DNA of 61,606 bases from Leuconostoc gelidum subsp. gelidum KCTC 3527 (GCF_000166715.1 NZ_AEMI01000018.1:1-61606), one strand, 5' to 3'. Shown: positions 24,840-33,486, numbered from the stretch's first letter. A program made the numbers and translations. The notes: generated by a model not told the origin, from the sequence alone.

Positions 24840-25574
24840 TTGCTTGATTTAACGCACGAACCGCAACCAAAATATTTTTTTCAAAGAATGATAAATTTTA
24901 TTATTGTCACTTTGTTAATCATGATGGCGCCAGTACTGTTAGGTATTGCAACATTGCAAAATTCTGTTGCACGACAAGTATTTTTTGTTTTGCTAATGTT
25001 TTTAATATATGGTGTCATTGGTTATTATGCCTATCGGTTGTTAAAAAAAACCACAATAAAACCTATTTTCCATAAACCAAATATAAGATATTGGCAGCAT
25101 ATTTGGTTTATTGTGGGCGCTTTTCTTGTCATGATAGTTTTAGAAACAGTCATTAATCTTTTACGAATAAACTTAACCGGTGTTTCGACAACGGCAAATC
25201 AAACAGCTATTGAAAAATTAACTTCAAATTTGAATGTGACGATGGTTGGTATGATTATATACGGGGTTTTTTTGGCACCTGTTGTTGAAGAAATCATTTT
25301 CCGAGGACTAGTTATTAATTATTTTTTTCGCCAATCATGGTGGTGGGCCAGCATTATTTTATCCGGCCTGTTGTTTGCCTTCCCACATATGGGCCAGATA
25401 CCGACCAATCTGGCTGATTTATTGAGCTATTTGATTTATACGAGTATGGGTATAGTGCTGGCCGTGGTATATAAAAAAACTGGCAACTTACAAGATAGTA
25501 TCATGATTCATTTTATCAATAATGCGATTACAATGCTGCCACTGCTCATTATGGCAATTAGTAAGGCTATGTAA
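24840..25574 (+). CDS. CPBP-family intramembrane metalloprotease (Abi/CAAX-like)
   Basis: A 244-residue polytopic membrane protein with about 7 helices. The catalytic motifs are present: EEIIFRG (about residue 148), FAFPHMG (about residue 182) and IHFINN near the C-terminus, providing two Glu and two His. Family members include bacteriocin-immunity proteins and general membrane proteases; nothing nearby indicates a bacteriocin. It starts with TTG at 24840 behind AGAGGA. The gene ends at a long symmetric terminator. Confidence 0.85.
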   Translation: MLDLTHEPQPKYFFQRMINFIIVTLLIMMAPVLLGIATLQNSVARQVFFVLLMFLIYGVIGYYAYRLLKKTTIKPIFHKPNIRYWQHIWFIVGAFLVMIVLETVINLLRINLTGVSTTANQTAIEKLTSNLNVTMVGMIIYGVFLAPVVEEIIFRGLVINYFFRQSWWWASIILSGLLFAFPHMGQIPTNLADLLSYLIYTSMGIVLAVVYKKTGNLQDSIMIHFINNAITMLPLLIMAISKAM

Positions 25575-25577
25575 TAT

Positions 25578-25621
25578 AAAAGATGTCCTTAACTAAAATA
25601 TTTTAGTTAAGGACATCTTTT
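25578..25621. terminator. 44-base perfect palindrome, bidirectional terminator
   Basis: Arms 25578-25599 and 25600-25621 are perfectly complementary over 22 bases with no unpaired loop needed. T runs flank it on both strands, so it terminates both the CPBP operon (+) and pepQ (-). Confidence 0.92.
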
Positions 25622-25633
25622 TATATTGATTAA

Positions 25634-26731
25634 TTAAAATCTTAATAATTCTTTAGATGTATGTGTATAGGAAACAAAGCCATCGTGGCTCATGTAGCCT
25701 GAATCTTCAATTCGAACGCCAGCAACACCTGGAATATAAATACCTGGCTCAATTGAAAAAACCATACCTTCTTGTAGCATAAGATCATTACCAGCCATGA
25801 TTGAGGGAAACTCATGAACAGATGATCCAAGACCGTGACCTAAACGGTGTACAAAATAGTCACCATAACCTGCTTTAATAATGATATCACGCGCAATTTT
25901 ATCCAGTTCACTAGCAGTCATGCCGATTTTTGCTTGCGATTGGGCGGCTAGTTGGGCTTCTAATGTCACTGCATGAATTTCTTTAGCCTTGCTGCTGACT
26001 TCTCCAAAGGCTACCGTGCGAGTGGCGTCAGAAGCATAGCCTTCTGTCATTGCACCTAAATCAAACAGTGCCATATCTCCTTGTTGTAGAGGACGTGTTG
26101 AAGTAGCGCCATGAGGGTCGGCAGCATGATCACCAAATTGTAGTAATGTGTCAAAACTCATAGCAGGGACGCCAGATTTTTTGAGATCATATTCTATTTT
26201 TGCCGCAACTGCTAATTCTGAGATGCCTTCAGCTAATGTGCGGAACCCAATATCAAATGCACGATCTGCATCATGGCCAGCAGCAACCATATGCTTAATT
26301 TCTGCTGGAGTTTTAATCAGCCTTAGATGGTTAATTTGATCAGTAATATCACTATTGAACGAGGCTGATGGATAAGCCGCTTGTAACGCATGATAGCGTG
26401 AAATTGATAGGTTATCGGCTTCGATTGCAAAAGACTGACCTGATATTGCATCTTTGATATGGGCTACAAGCTTTTCCCAAGGATTTTCTTGATCTTCGTA
26501 ACCAAATGCTTGAAATTCCCAACCACTCTCTTTCATGCTGTTGACTTCCAAGGCCGGACCAAATAAAAAGGGTGATTTTCCTGATATGAGTACGAGTGCC
26601 AGCACGCGTTCAATAGGATCTGATTCAAATCCGGATAGATAAGCAATACTATGGAAATCAGTTATTATAGCGCCAGTAAGTGCCTTTTCTTCAAGCCAAG
26701 TTGTTAATGTTACTATTTTTTCCTTGTTCAT
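25634..26731 (-). CDS. pepQ: Xaa-Pro dipeptidase PepQ (M24 family)
   Basis: A 365-residue metallopeptidase cleaving X-Pro dipeptides. An N-terminal creatinase-like domain (residues 1-125) precedes a pita-bread catalytic domain with the five metal ligands in order: Asp in FDLGAMTEGY, Asp in ASDATRTV, His in RLGHGLGSSVHE, Glu in FSIEPGIYI and Glu in VRIEDSGYM. AAAGGATC precedes the ATG on the minus strand. It stands divergent from ccpA, the usual pepQ-ccpA arrangement of lactic acid bacteria, and may share control from the intergenic cre. Confidence 0.95.
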   Translation of the reverse strand: MNKEKIVTLTTWLEEKALTGAIITDFHSIAYLSGFESDPIERVLALVLISGKSPFLFGPALEVNSMKESGWEFQAFGYEDQENPWEKLVAHIKDAISGQSFAIEADNLSISRYHALQAAYPSASFNSDITDQINHLRLIKTPAEIKHMVAAGHDADRAFDIGFRTLAEGISELAVAAKIEYDLKKSGVPAMSFDTLLQFGDHAADPHGATSTRPLQQGDMALFDLGAMTEGYASDATRTVAFGEVSSKAKEIHAVTLEAQLAAQSQAKIGMTASELDKIARDIIIKAGYGDYFVHRLGHGLGSSVHEFPSIMAGNDLMLQEGMVFSIEPGIYIPGVAGVRIEDSGYMSHDGFVSYTHTSKELLRF

Positions 26732-26842
26732 AAAATAGATCCTTTTTTAAATTATTTATTAAGTACATTTTAACACTTACAATAAAAATTATCTTTTCTT
26801 GTAACAAACAGAAACAATGATGAAAACTTGTAGAAATGGCAT

Positions 26843-26879
26843 TGTAAGCGTTTGCAATTTACTGTTTTTTTGATATAAT
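26843..26879 (+). promoter_or_regulatory. ccpA promoter overlapped by a cre site
   Basis: TGTAAGCGTTTGCA (26843-26856) fits the cre consensus except one weak position and overlaps the -35 TTGCAA (26852-26857). After 16 bases comes TATAAT (26874-26879). Binding of CcpA here would block polymerase, so negative autoregulation is likely; pepQ on the other strand may also respond. Confidence 0.85.
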
Positions 26880-26894
26880 AGGAAGGGGTCAATT

Positions 26895-26912
26895 ATGAGG
26901 ATTTTTAATTGA
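26895..26912 (+). CDS. 5-codon leader ORF in the ccpA 5' region
   Basis: An ATG at 26895 preceded by AAGGGG reads MRIFN then TGA. The 11-base string GGTCAATTATG around this start is repeated exactly at the true ccpA start (26931-26941). Possibly a translated mini-cistron, possibly just a duplicated initiation region. Confidence 0.3.
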   Translation: MRIFN

Positions 26913-26938
26913 ATAAAAAATAACAAAGAAGGTCAATT

Positions 26939-27946
26939 ATGCAGAAAAAAAATTCAGCAACAATTTACGATGTCGCCCACCGTGTAGGCGTATCTTTAGC
27001 AACAGTTTCTCGTGTTGTTAATGGTAACAGTAATGTACGTGACTCAACAAAGCGTAAGGTTTTAGATGCAATCGAAGAACTTGGTTATCATCCAAATGCT
27101 GTTGCACGTGGCTTGGCATCGAAAAAAACAACAACAATTGGCGTTGTCATGCCAGACATAACCGATGTTTACTATTCGGAATTAGCGCGTGGCATTGATG
27201 ACGTGGCAAATATGTATCATTACGATGTGCTGTTAACAAATACTGATGAAGATCCCGTGCGTGAAACAATGGCTGTGAATAATTTGGCTAGTAAGCAAGT
27301 TGATGGTATTATTTTTATGGGTAACGAGCTGGATCATGAAGTTGTGAATACAATTTCTGGGGTCAACGCGCCAGTTGTTTTGGCAGGTTCTGTTGATAGT
27401 GAAAAAAAATTACCAAGTGTCAACATTGATTATGTAGAAGCCATTAAAGAGGCCATGGAAGCGGTCATTAAAAATGGTCACGATCGTGTGGCCATCGTGA
27501 CCGGACCAGTAGAACATGCAATTAACGGCATGCATCGTTTAGTTGGCTATAAAAAGGCACTTGAAGAAGCGCAAATAGAATTTGACGACTCTTTACTGTT
27601 TTCAACGCATCAAGATTATGCGGCAGGCCTTCAGGTTGCTGAAAAAATTCTGGCTACGGGTGCGACAGCAGCGCTGACATATGATGATGAGGTTGCAGTT
27701 GGTATCATGAACTATTTGCGTGATCATGGTAAAAAAATTCCCGAAGATTTTGAAATTATCACATCAAACGACACTAAATTTACGATTATAACACGACCAC
27801 AAGTCACTTCTATAGGACAACCTAAGTATGATATTGGTGCCGTTGCTATGAGAATGCTGACAAAACTAATGAATAATGAAACGATTGAGCTCACACAGGT
27901 TAAATTACCGCATACTTTAGAACGACGTGGTACGACACTTAATTAA
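26939..27946 (+). CDS. ccpA: Catabolite control protein A (CcpA)
   Basis: A 335-residue LacI/GalR-family global regulator of carbon catabolite repression. The N-terminal helix-turn-helix ATIYDVAHRVGVSLATVSRV and the hinge HPNAVARGLASKKT match CcpA, and the core continues TTTIGVVMPDITD; the DHxRVAIVTG-type motif (here DRVAIVTGP) that contacts HPr-Ser-P is present. It binds cre sites such as those at 5354 and 26843. AAGAAGG lies before the ATG at 26939. Divergent from pepQ and ended by a hairpin at 27998. Confidence 0.96.
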   Translation: MQKKNSATIYDVAHRVGVSLATVSRVVNGNSNVRDSTKRKVLDAIEELGYHPNAVARGLASKKTTTIGVVMPDITDVYYSELARGIDDVANMYHYDVLLTNTDEDPVRETMAVNNLASKQVDGIIFMGNELDHEVVNTISGVNAPVVLAGSVDSEKKLPSVNIDYVEAIKEAMEAVIKNGHDRVAIVTGPVEHAINGMHRLVGYKKALEEAQIEFDDSLLFSTHQDYAAGLQVAEKILATGATAALTYDDEVAVGIMNYLRDHGKKIPEDFEIITSNDTKFTIITRPQVTSIGQPKYDIGAVAMRMLTKLMNNETIELTQVKLPHTLERRGTTLN

Positions 27947-27978
27947 AATTATACGTTAAAGAAATAGAACCGTAACAA

Positions 27979-28034
27979 TTGACATTCAAGCGTAAAGAAA
28001 GTAAACTGGTAAAAGTGGTTTGCTTTTTATTTTG
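27979..28034 (+). promoter_or_regulatory. Promoter and overlapping terminator between ccpA and the acyltransferase
   Basis: TTGACA (27979-27984), 17 bases, TAAACT (28002-28007) forms a good promoter. The same bases take part in a hairpin, AAAGTAAAC (27998-28006) with GTTTGCTTT (28018-28026), followed by TTTATTTT, that should terminate ccpA transcripts. The promoter thus lies inside the terminator of the preceding gene. Confidence 0.6.
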
Positions 28035-28066
28035 AAGAAATATACTAGGGAAGGCTTATTTTTCAA

Positions 28067-29926
28067 ATGGGAAAAAGACGTTACATTACAGGCTTTGATG
28101 GTTTACGTGCGATTGCAGTTATTGGTGTGATGCTTTTTCATCTGATGCCAACTAAAATTATTGGGGGCTGGCTGGGTGTGCCACTTTTTTTTGTGCTCTC
28201 AGGATATTTAATAACAGATCTTTTGATTCAAGAGTATGATAATACACAGTTTATTGCACCTATAAAATTTTATATTCGACGATTGAAACGTCTCTATCCG
28301 GCTTTGGTTTGTATGTTATTGATCAGCACTACAATTATTTTGTTGTTTGATCAACAACTTATTTACAATTTGCGGCATGTATTGATTACTAATCTGGGTT
28401 ATGTGTATAATTTTTGGGCTATTAATAATGGGCAATCATATTTTCAACAATTTGGTGGCGCCTCACCTTTTACACATCTGTGGTCATTATCAATTGAAGG
28501 GCAATTTTATTTTGTTTGGCCATTTGTTGTGTGGGGTGTTTTAAAATTACGCATTAAAAAGAGATACATTTTTCTATCTTTGTTGCTTCTTTCAGGAATG
28601 AGTGCGATTTTAATGGCTGTTTTGTATCAACCAAATGCCATTAATCGCGTATATTATGGCACAGATACACGGTTATTTGCAGTTTTGTTGGGGTCTGCTT
28701 TAGCATTTGTTTGGTCATCAACTGCGTTACGGCCAGTAGTAAATAACAAAGCGCGAAACTTACTTAATAGTACAGGAATCATTTCATTAATGATTGTGAT
28801 TGGTGGATTTTTGTGGCTAAATGGGCAAAAAGATGCGACTTATCAAGGTTTAATGTATCTGTTCACTATTGTGATTACCGTTTTAATCGCAGTTGTTGCG
28901 CATCCAGCATCGTGGTTTTCAAAAACATTTGATAACAAATTCTTAAACTATCTTGGCAAACGCAGCTACAGTATTTATCTCTACCAATTACCAGTATTCG
29001 TTTTTTATGAAAAATTTGTGCCGCACTATAAAACATCTTTCTTAAATATGATGATTGAGGTATTAATAGTTCTTGGCATTAGTGAGTTAAGCTATCGATA
29101 CGTTGAGAAGATTTTCCGTTACACCAAGTCATTTAAACATATATTACATTGGTTTGTAGCATCACGTAATCGCTTTTTTGGTGGTGTCGTTGTCATTTTA
29201 ACGTATATGTTGTTTCTAGGAAATGGGATAACTGATCATCGTGCGGGCATTGCTTTACCAGAAACAAAATTACAAAAAACATTAAAAAAGAATGAGGTTG
29301 AAGTGGCTAAGCGCAATGCAATGGCTGAAAAAGAAGGGCATACATCTGCCTCTAAAAAACAAAAAAGGACAACACTGACAGCTGATCAAAAAAAGATTGT
29401 GTCAGCTTATGGTTTAAAATCAGAACAGTATCTTGCTTTTAAAGACTTGCCGTTTAAAGCAGTTGGGGATTCCGTTATGCTAGATGCGGCGCCCTATTTG
29501 CAAGAAGTGAACAGTAATATGGTAGTTGATGCCGAAGTTGGTCGGCAATCTTATCAGACACCACAAATTATTGAACAATTAGCTAAAAGTGGGAAACTAG
29601 CCCCAAACATGTTGATTGGATTAGGAACAAATGGTGAAATTAAACGTGCAGATTTAGACCAAATAATGAAGATTTTTGGTAAAAAACGCCAAGTTTATTG
29701 GATGAATAATTTTGTCCAGAGCCGTTCATGGCAAGATGAAAATAACAAAATGCTATGGGATGCTGCAAAACATTATCCGAATTTACATGTGATTAATTGG
29801 TTCGAACTTGCTGAACAACACATTGACTGGTTTGCTGATGATGGCGTGCATCCAGGCGCAGTAGGTGATCGTAACTATGTGCGCTTATTAGTGGAGAAAG
29901 TGAGCCAAGTAAATCATATTAAATAA
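28067..29926 (+). CDS. OatA-like O-acetyltransferase (acyltransferase 3 plus SGNH domain)
   Basis: A 619-residue membrane protein. Residues 1-390 are an acyltransferase-3 module with about 10-11 helices, opening with ITGFDGLRAIAVIGVMLFH and its conserved His, and LSGYLITDLL. After a charged linker, residues 450-619 form an extracytoplasmic SGNH hydrolase-fold domain with GDSVMLDA, GLGTNGE and DDGVHPGAVG, giving the catalytic Ser, Asp and His. This is the OatA layout, which acetylates O-6 of N-acetylmuramic acid and gives lysozyme resistance; acetylation of another glycan is possible. The start at 28067 has GGGAAGG about 12 bases upstream, a long spacing. Confidence 0.88.
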   Translation: MGKRRYITGFDGLRAIAVIGVMLFHLMPTKIIGGWLGVPLFFVLSGYLITDLLIQEYDNTQFIAPIKFYIRRLKRLYPALVCMLLISTTIILLFDQQLIYNLRHVLITNLGYVYNFWAINNGQSYFQQFGGASPFTHLWSLSIEGQFYFVWPFVVWGVLKLRIKKRYIFLSLLLLSGMSAILMAVLYQPNAINRVYYGTDTRLFAVLLGSALAFVWSSTALRPVVNNKARNLLNSTGIISLMIVIGGFLWLNGQKDATYQGLMYLFTIVITVLIAVVAHPASWFSKTFDNKFLNYLGKRSYSIYLYQLPVFVFYEKFVPHYKTSFLNMMIEVLIVLGISELSYRYVEKIFRYTKSFKHILHWFVASRNRFFGGVVVILTYMLFLGNGITDHRAGIALPETKLQKTLKKNEVEVAKRNAMAEKEGHTSASKKQKRTTLTADQKKIVSAYGLKSEQYLAFKDLPFKAVGDSVMLDAAPYLQEVNSNMVVDAEVGRQSYQTPQIIEQLAKSGKLAPNMLIGLGTNGEIKRADLDQIMKIFGKKRQVYWMNNFVQSRSWQDENNKMLWDAAKHYPNLHVINWFELAEQHIDWFADDGVHPGAVGDRNYVRLLVEKVSQVNHIK

Positions 29927-29975
29927 CATGTCTGGGTCTTTACAGTCTGATTATATTCGCTTAGAATACAAGTAT

Positions 29976-30002
29976 GGAGGAAGTGTGTAGATAAATACAC
30001 AC
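29976..30002 (+). promoter_or_regulatory. Shine-Dalgarno separated from budA by a stem-loop
   Basis: The only strong ribosome binding site, GGAGG at 29976-29980, lies 35 bases before the ATG at 30016. Between them GTGTGTA (29983-29989) pairs perfectly with TACACAC (29996-30002), loop 6. Folding would bring GGAGG closer to the start codon. Confidence 0.5.
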
Positions 30003-30015
30003 GTAAAAAATAAAA

Positions 30016-30729
30016 ATGACTAGTTTATATCAACATGGTACGTTAGCAATGCTTATGGGTAAACAGCTTCAGGGAACAATAACAGCTGCTGAACTTTTAA
30101 AACATGGTGACACGGGTATGGGTACACTGACTGGACTCAATGGTGAAGTAATTATTTTAGAAGGTCAAGTGTATCAGGCGCAAAGTGATGGACGAGTTAA
30201 TCATATTACAGACTTAGACACGTTATTGCCATTTGCATCAATTCATTTTTATAAACCAACCCAAACTTTACCTTTTGATCAGGTTGATTTTGAAACACTG
30301 AGTGATAAATTAAAATCAGCACAGTTACAAAATATTTTTTCATCAATTAAATTTCATGCTGATTTTTCGCGGATGCACATTCGTATTGCGCCACAGCAAG
30401 TACCACCATTCCCAAGCTTATTAGAAGTTGCCACGAATCAACCAGAATTTGAGGTGGCAGATATATCAGGTACTTTAATGGGTTACTATGCACCTGAAAT
30501 ATTTAATGGCCCAACAGCAGCTGGCTGGCATTTACATTTTTTGTCCGATGACAAATCTTTTTCGGGACATGTTTTGGATTTTTCGGCAATCAATGTGACT
30601 GGTACCCTACAAGTATTTGATGAATTTGTGCAGCATTTTCCAATTGAAAATGCTGGCTTCCGAGGCATGTCACTTGACCTAGATGGCTTACATGCTGGTA
30701 TTGAAGCCAGTGAAGGAGGAAAAAAATAA
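30016..30729 (+). CDS. budA: Alpha-acetolactate decarboxylase
   Basis: A 237-residue zinc enzyme converting (S)-2-acetolactate to (R)-acetoin, draining excess pyruvate and preventing diacetyl and branched-chain amino acid imbalance. The N-terminus LYQHGTLAMLMGKQLQGTIT and the GDTGMGTLTGLNGE strand are typical; the zinc-binding histidines sit in GWHLHFLSDDKSFSGHVLDF near residue 175. Also known as aldB or aldC. It overlaps the uridine kinase start by one base, so they share an mRNA. Its ATG has no adjacent Shine-Dalgarno; see the stem-loop just upstream. Confidence 0.95.
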   Translation: MTSLYQHGTLAMLMGKQLQGTITAAELLKHGDTGMGTLTGLNGEVIILEGQVYQAQSDGRVNHITDLDTLLPFASIHFYKPTQTLPFDQVDFETLSDKLKSAQLQNIFSSIKFHADFSRMHIRIAPQQVPPFPSLLEVATNQPEFEVADISGTLMGYYAPEIFNGPTAAGWHLHFLSDDKSFSGHVLDFSAINVTGTLQVFDEFVQHFPIENAGFRGMSLDLDGLHAGIEASEGGKK

Positions 30730-31364
30730 TGGTTCAAAAACCATTAGTGATTGGTATTACAGGTGGATCTGGTTCGGGCAAGACAACGGTTAGTCGCGAA
30801 CTCGTGCGCCGTTTAACAACGGACGGTTCTTCTGCAATTTTGTTACAACAAGATTCATATTATATAGACCAATCTGAAAAACCAATGTCTGAACGTATAT
30901 TAACCAATTATGATCACCCAGATGCTTTCGAAACAGATTTGTTTGTTTCGGATTTGCGTCGTTTGTCACGGCATGAATCTATTAATAAGCCAATATATGA
31001 TTATGAACAATATACACGTTCTCAAGAAGTTGAAAGTGTTGGGCCGGCAGATGTTGTGATTGTTGACGGGGTCTTATTATTTAATGATGCGCGTGTGCGT
31101 GATTTACTTGATATGAAAATTTTTGTTGATACAGATGATGATATCCGTTTCTTGCGCCGCTTAGAACGTGATATTGAAGAACGGGGTCGCACTGTTCGTG
31201 GTGTGATTGAACAATACTTGGCGACTGTTAAACCAATGTATCATCAATTCGTTGAACCAACGAAGCGCTACGCAAATATTATTGTCCCAGAAGGGGGCGA
31301 AAATTTAGTAGCAATTGATATGTTAACAAATCAAGCCAAGGCGATGATTAATCACTCTAAATGA
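30729..31364 (+). CDS. udk: Uridine kinase
   Basis: A 211-residue nucleoside kinase phosphorylating uridine and cytidine in pyrimidine salvage. It has the P-loop GGSGSGKTT near residue 12, QQDSYY after it, NYDHPDAFE and the RLERDIEERGRT lid segment, all hallmarks of Udk. GGAGG lies within the end of budA and the start codon overlaps the budA stop (TAATG), giving translational coupling. Followed by a bidirectional terminator shared with the converging RpiR gene. Confidence 0.95.
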   Translation: MVQKPLVIGITGGSGSGKTTVSRELVRRLTTDGSSAILLQQDSYYIDQSEKPMSERILTNYDHPDAFETDLFVSDLRRLSRHESINKPIYDYEQYTRSQEVESVGPADVVIVDGVLLFNDARVRDLLDMKIFVDTDDDIRFLRRLERDIEERGRTVRGVIEQYLATVKPMYHQFVEPTKRYANIIVPEGGENLVAIDMLTNQAKAMINHSK

Positions 31365-31395
31365 TATGTTTTGGCCATGACTTATGACTTGGCGA

Positions 31396-31428
31396 AAAAA
31401 AGATTGTCCAATTTGGACAATCTTTTTT
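31396..31428. terminator. Bidirectional terminator between udk and the RpiR regulator
   Basis: Arms 31396-31410 and 31414-31428 are perfectly complementary over 15 bases with a 3-base loop; A/T-rich ends give U-tracts both ways. It overlaps the stop codon of the minus-strand gene. Confidence 0.88.
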
Positions 31429-32275
31429 AGTGTGAACGCGTTTCTTCAATAACATTCCGCATAGTATCAACAACATTTTGTGTGTTTTTAGATAATTGTG
31501 AACCGACAATTGTAAATAAGGTATCAATAATAGTAATTTGAGCAATCAGAGAACTCATAGACTCGCTTCGAAAATTGATTTCTTCAGCAAGCGAGAGTAA
31601 AACCAGATCGGCTGCTTTAGATAAAGGTGAATCAGCAAAAGAAGTGATTGCAATAACTTTGACGCCATTTTCCTTTAGTTTTTGAGCAATAAGTAAAGTA
31701 TCTTTATTACGACCTGAATGAGAAATGACAACTGCAGCATCATCTGCATCTAATTTGACTGCTTGCATCAGTTGTATATCATAATCAGGATGTGCAATAA
31801 CATCAAGTGGCGTGCGTAAAAACTTGTGATAGGCATTAAAAGCTACAATAGACGAGCCGCCTATGCCAAAAAAGCCGACACGTTTAGCATGAATCAAGTA
31901 TTGGCTGGCATCATCTAGCAAAGCAGGTGTCAAATTATTAATGGTCGCGTTTAGTGCATTAGTCGCGCCAGCAAAAACTTTTTGTCCGATCGCTGCAGTA
32001 TCATCGTCATCAGTAATTTCACCAAAGAAGTCAGATGTCGCTGACATTGGTGCGCTTGCCAATGCGACAGAAAAATCACGAAAAGAATCGAAGCCGACTT
32101 TTTTTGCAAAGCGAGAAATAGTTGCAGTAGAAACACCAGATCCAAGAGAGAGTTCTTGAATAGTTGATTCTCCCGCAAGATTAGTTTCTCGAATGACATA
32201 ATCAATTAATTTATTTTCGGTTGTATTGAATTGTTTTTTTTGAGCGCGAAGCTGCGCTATAATGTTGTGTGACAT
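31427..32275 (-). CDS. RpiR-family regulator of gluconate genes
   Basis: A 282-residue regulator with an N-terminal helix-turn-helix (about residues 30-62, GVSTATISRFAKKVGFDSFRDF) and a C-terminal SIS sugar-phosphate-binding domain (about 120-250, with GIGGSSIVA and SHSGRNKDT). RpiR proteins sense phosphorylated sugars. It is divergent from gnd-gntK-gntP and the interval contains a near-perfect inverted repeat around the gnd -35 region, so it is the likely controller, with 6-phosphogluconate or a relative as effector (inference). GAAATATTAAAC-type leader on the minus strand has only a weak AGGAAAT ribosome binding site. Confidence 0.88.
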   Translation of the reverse strand: MSHNIIAQLRAQKKQFNTTENKLIDYVIRETNLAGESTIQELSLGSGVSTATISRFAKKVGFDSFRDFSVALASAPMSATSDFFGEITDDDDTAAIGQKVFAGATNALNATINNLTPALLDDASQYLIHAKRVGFFGIGGSSIVAFNAYHKFLRTPLDVIAHPDYDIQLMQAVKLDADDAAVVISHSGRNKDTLLIAQKLKENGVKVIAITSFADSPLSKAADLVLLSLAEEINFRSESMSSLIAQITIIDTLFTIVGSQLSKNTQNVVDTMRNVIEETRSH

Positions 32276-32375
32276 AGTTTAATATTTCCTAAATGAGTTT
32301 AGTCGAAAATGTGACTTTTTTGCAACGCAGTAATCTTTTGCAATATCGATTGAATACATTAAGTATACAAGATTA

Positions 32376-32426
32376 GAAAATTATTTACAATAATAGGTTG
32401 CAATATGTAAATAGTTTTCATATAAT
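32376..32426 (+). promoter_or_regulatory. gnd promoter with inverted-repeat operator
   Basis: TTGCAA (32398-32403), 17 bases, TATAAT (32421-32426). GAAAATTATTTAC (32376-32388) and GTAAATAGTTTTC (32407-32419) form an inverted repeat with 12 of 13 matches that brackets the -35. The motif TTGCAA also recurs at about 32320 and 32337. This is the probable RpiR-type operator. Confidence 0.75.
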
Positions 32427-32468
32427 GAATATGTAACAAAAATACAAAAAATAAGAGGTAAGCAAAAC

Positions 32469-33377
32469 ATGAAGTTTGCGATGATCGGCCTTGGTAAGAT
32501 GGGCTTGAACTTAGTTAAGAACGCTGTTGATAATGGTCATGAAGTTGTAGCATTTGATTTGAATGCTGATTTCGTTAAGGAAGCAACCGACTATTCATCA
32601 TCAGTTGAAAGTGCATCAGACATCGATGATATGTTGTCAAAGTTGCCTTCACCTAAGGCTGTTTGGGTAATGGTACCAGCAGGTATCCCAACAAACTCAA
32701 CAATCGATACTTTGATTGAAAAGATGGACAAGGGCGACATCATTATTGATGGTGGTAACTCTAACTATAAGGACAATTTGGAGCAAAACAAACGCACAAC
32801 TGCTGCTGGTATTAAGTTCTTTGATGCCGGAACATCTGGTGGTATGAGCGGTGCCCGTAATGGTGGTAATTTCATGATTGGTGGCGATGATGCTCAAGCT
32901 TGGAAGATTATTGAACCACTCTTTGAATCAATTGCTGAAGAAGATGGTTACTTGTACACAGGCCGTCTTGGTTCTGGACACTATTTGAAGATGGTTCATA
33001 ATGGTATCGAATATGGTATGATGCAAGCAATCGCTGAAGGCTTTGAAGTTTTGGAAGCGTCACAATTTGATTATGATTATGAAGCAGTTTCAAAATTGTG
33101 GAACCACGGATCTGTTATCCGTTCATGGTTGATGGAACTAGCCGAGGAACAGTTTGCCAAGGATCCTAAGTTAGATGCCATTGCTGGTCGTATGCACTCA
33201 TCTGGTGAAGGTCAGTGGACTGTTCAAGAATCATTAGACCTTGGCGTGCCAGCACCTGTTATCTATTTGTCACTTGCAATGCGTTACCGTTCATTACAAG
33301 ATGACACGTTTACAGGTAAGGTTGTTTCAGCCTTGCGTAACGGCTTTGGCGGTCACGCAATGGATTCATCTAAATAA
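32469..33377 (+). CDS. gnd: 6-phosphogluconate dehydrogenase, decarboxylating (short GntZ/YqeC type)
   Basis: A 302-residue enzyme oxidising 6-phosphogluconate to ribulose 5-phosphate and CO2. It has the nucleotide-binding MIGLGKMGLNL at the N-terminus, the DGGNSNYKDN and AGTSGGMSGARNGGNFMIGG substrate motifs and the catalytic Lys/Asn segment GSGHYLKMVHNGIEYGMMQ. It is of the short class (about 300 residues), not the 470-residue Gnd. Codon use is unusually biased (AAG for Lys, TTG for Leu), suggesting very high expression, as expected for an organism using the phosphoketolase route. AAGAGG precedes the ATG. Confidence 0.95.
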   Translation: MKFAMIGLGKMGLNLVKNAVDNGHEVVAFDLNADFVKEATDYSSSVESASDIDDMLSKLPSPKAVWVMVPAGIPTNSTIDTLIEKMDKGDIIIDGGNSNYKDNLEQNKRTTAAGIKFFDAGTSGGMSGARNGGNFMIGGDDAQAWKIIEPLFESIAEEDGYLYTGRLGSGHYLKMVHNGIEYGMMQAIAEGFEVLEASQFDYDYEAVSKLWNHGSVIRSWLMELAEEQFAKDPKLDAIAGRMHSSGEGQWTVQESLDLGVPAPVIYLSLAMRYRSLQDDTFTGKVVSALRNGFGGHAMDSSK

Positions 33378-33392
33378 TTAATGATATAAGTG

Positions 33393-33435
33393 CTGTTCAA
33401 TAGTTGAACAGGGGCTCCCGGTAAGGGAGCTTTTT
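33393..33435 (+). terminator. Tandem hairpin terminator between gnd and gntK
   Basis: A perfect 8 bp stem (33393-33400 with 33404-33411) is followed by GCTCCC/GGGAGC (33414-33419 with 33425-33430) and TTTTT. It may terminate most gnd transcripts and let a fraction continue into gntK. Confidence 0.8.
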
Positions 33436-33486
33436 CTGTCTTGAGTGAATATTGTTTAGCGGTTAGCAAAGAGTTAAGGAAAAATT

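Noticed and set aside
24840-25574. Bacteriocin immunity role for the CPBP protein
   Set aside because: No bacteriocin precursor, exporter or double-glycine leader peptide nearby.
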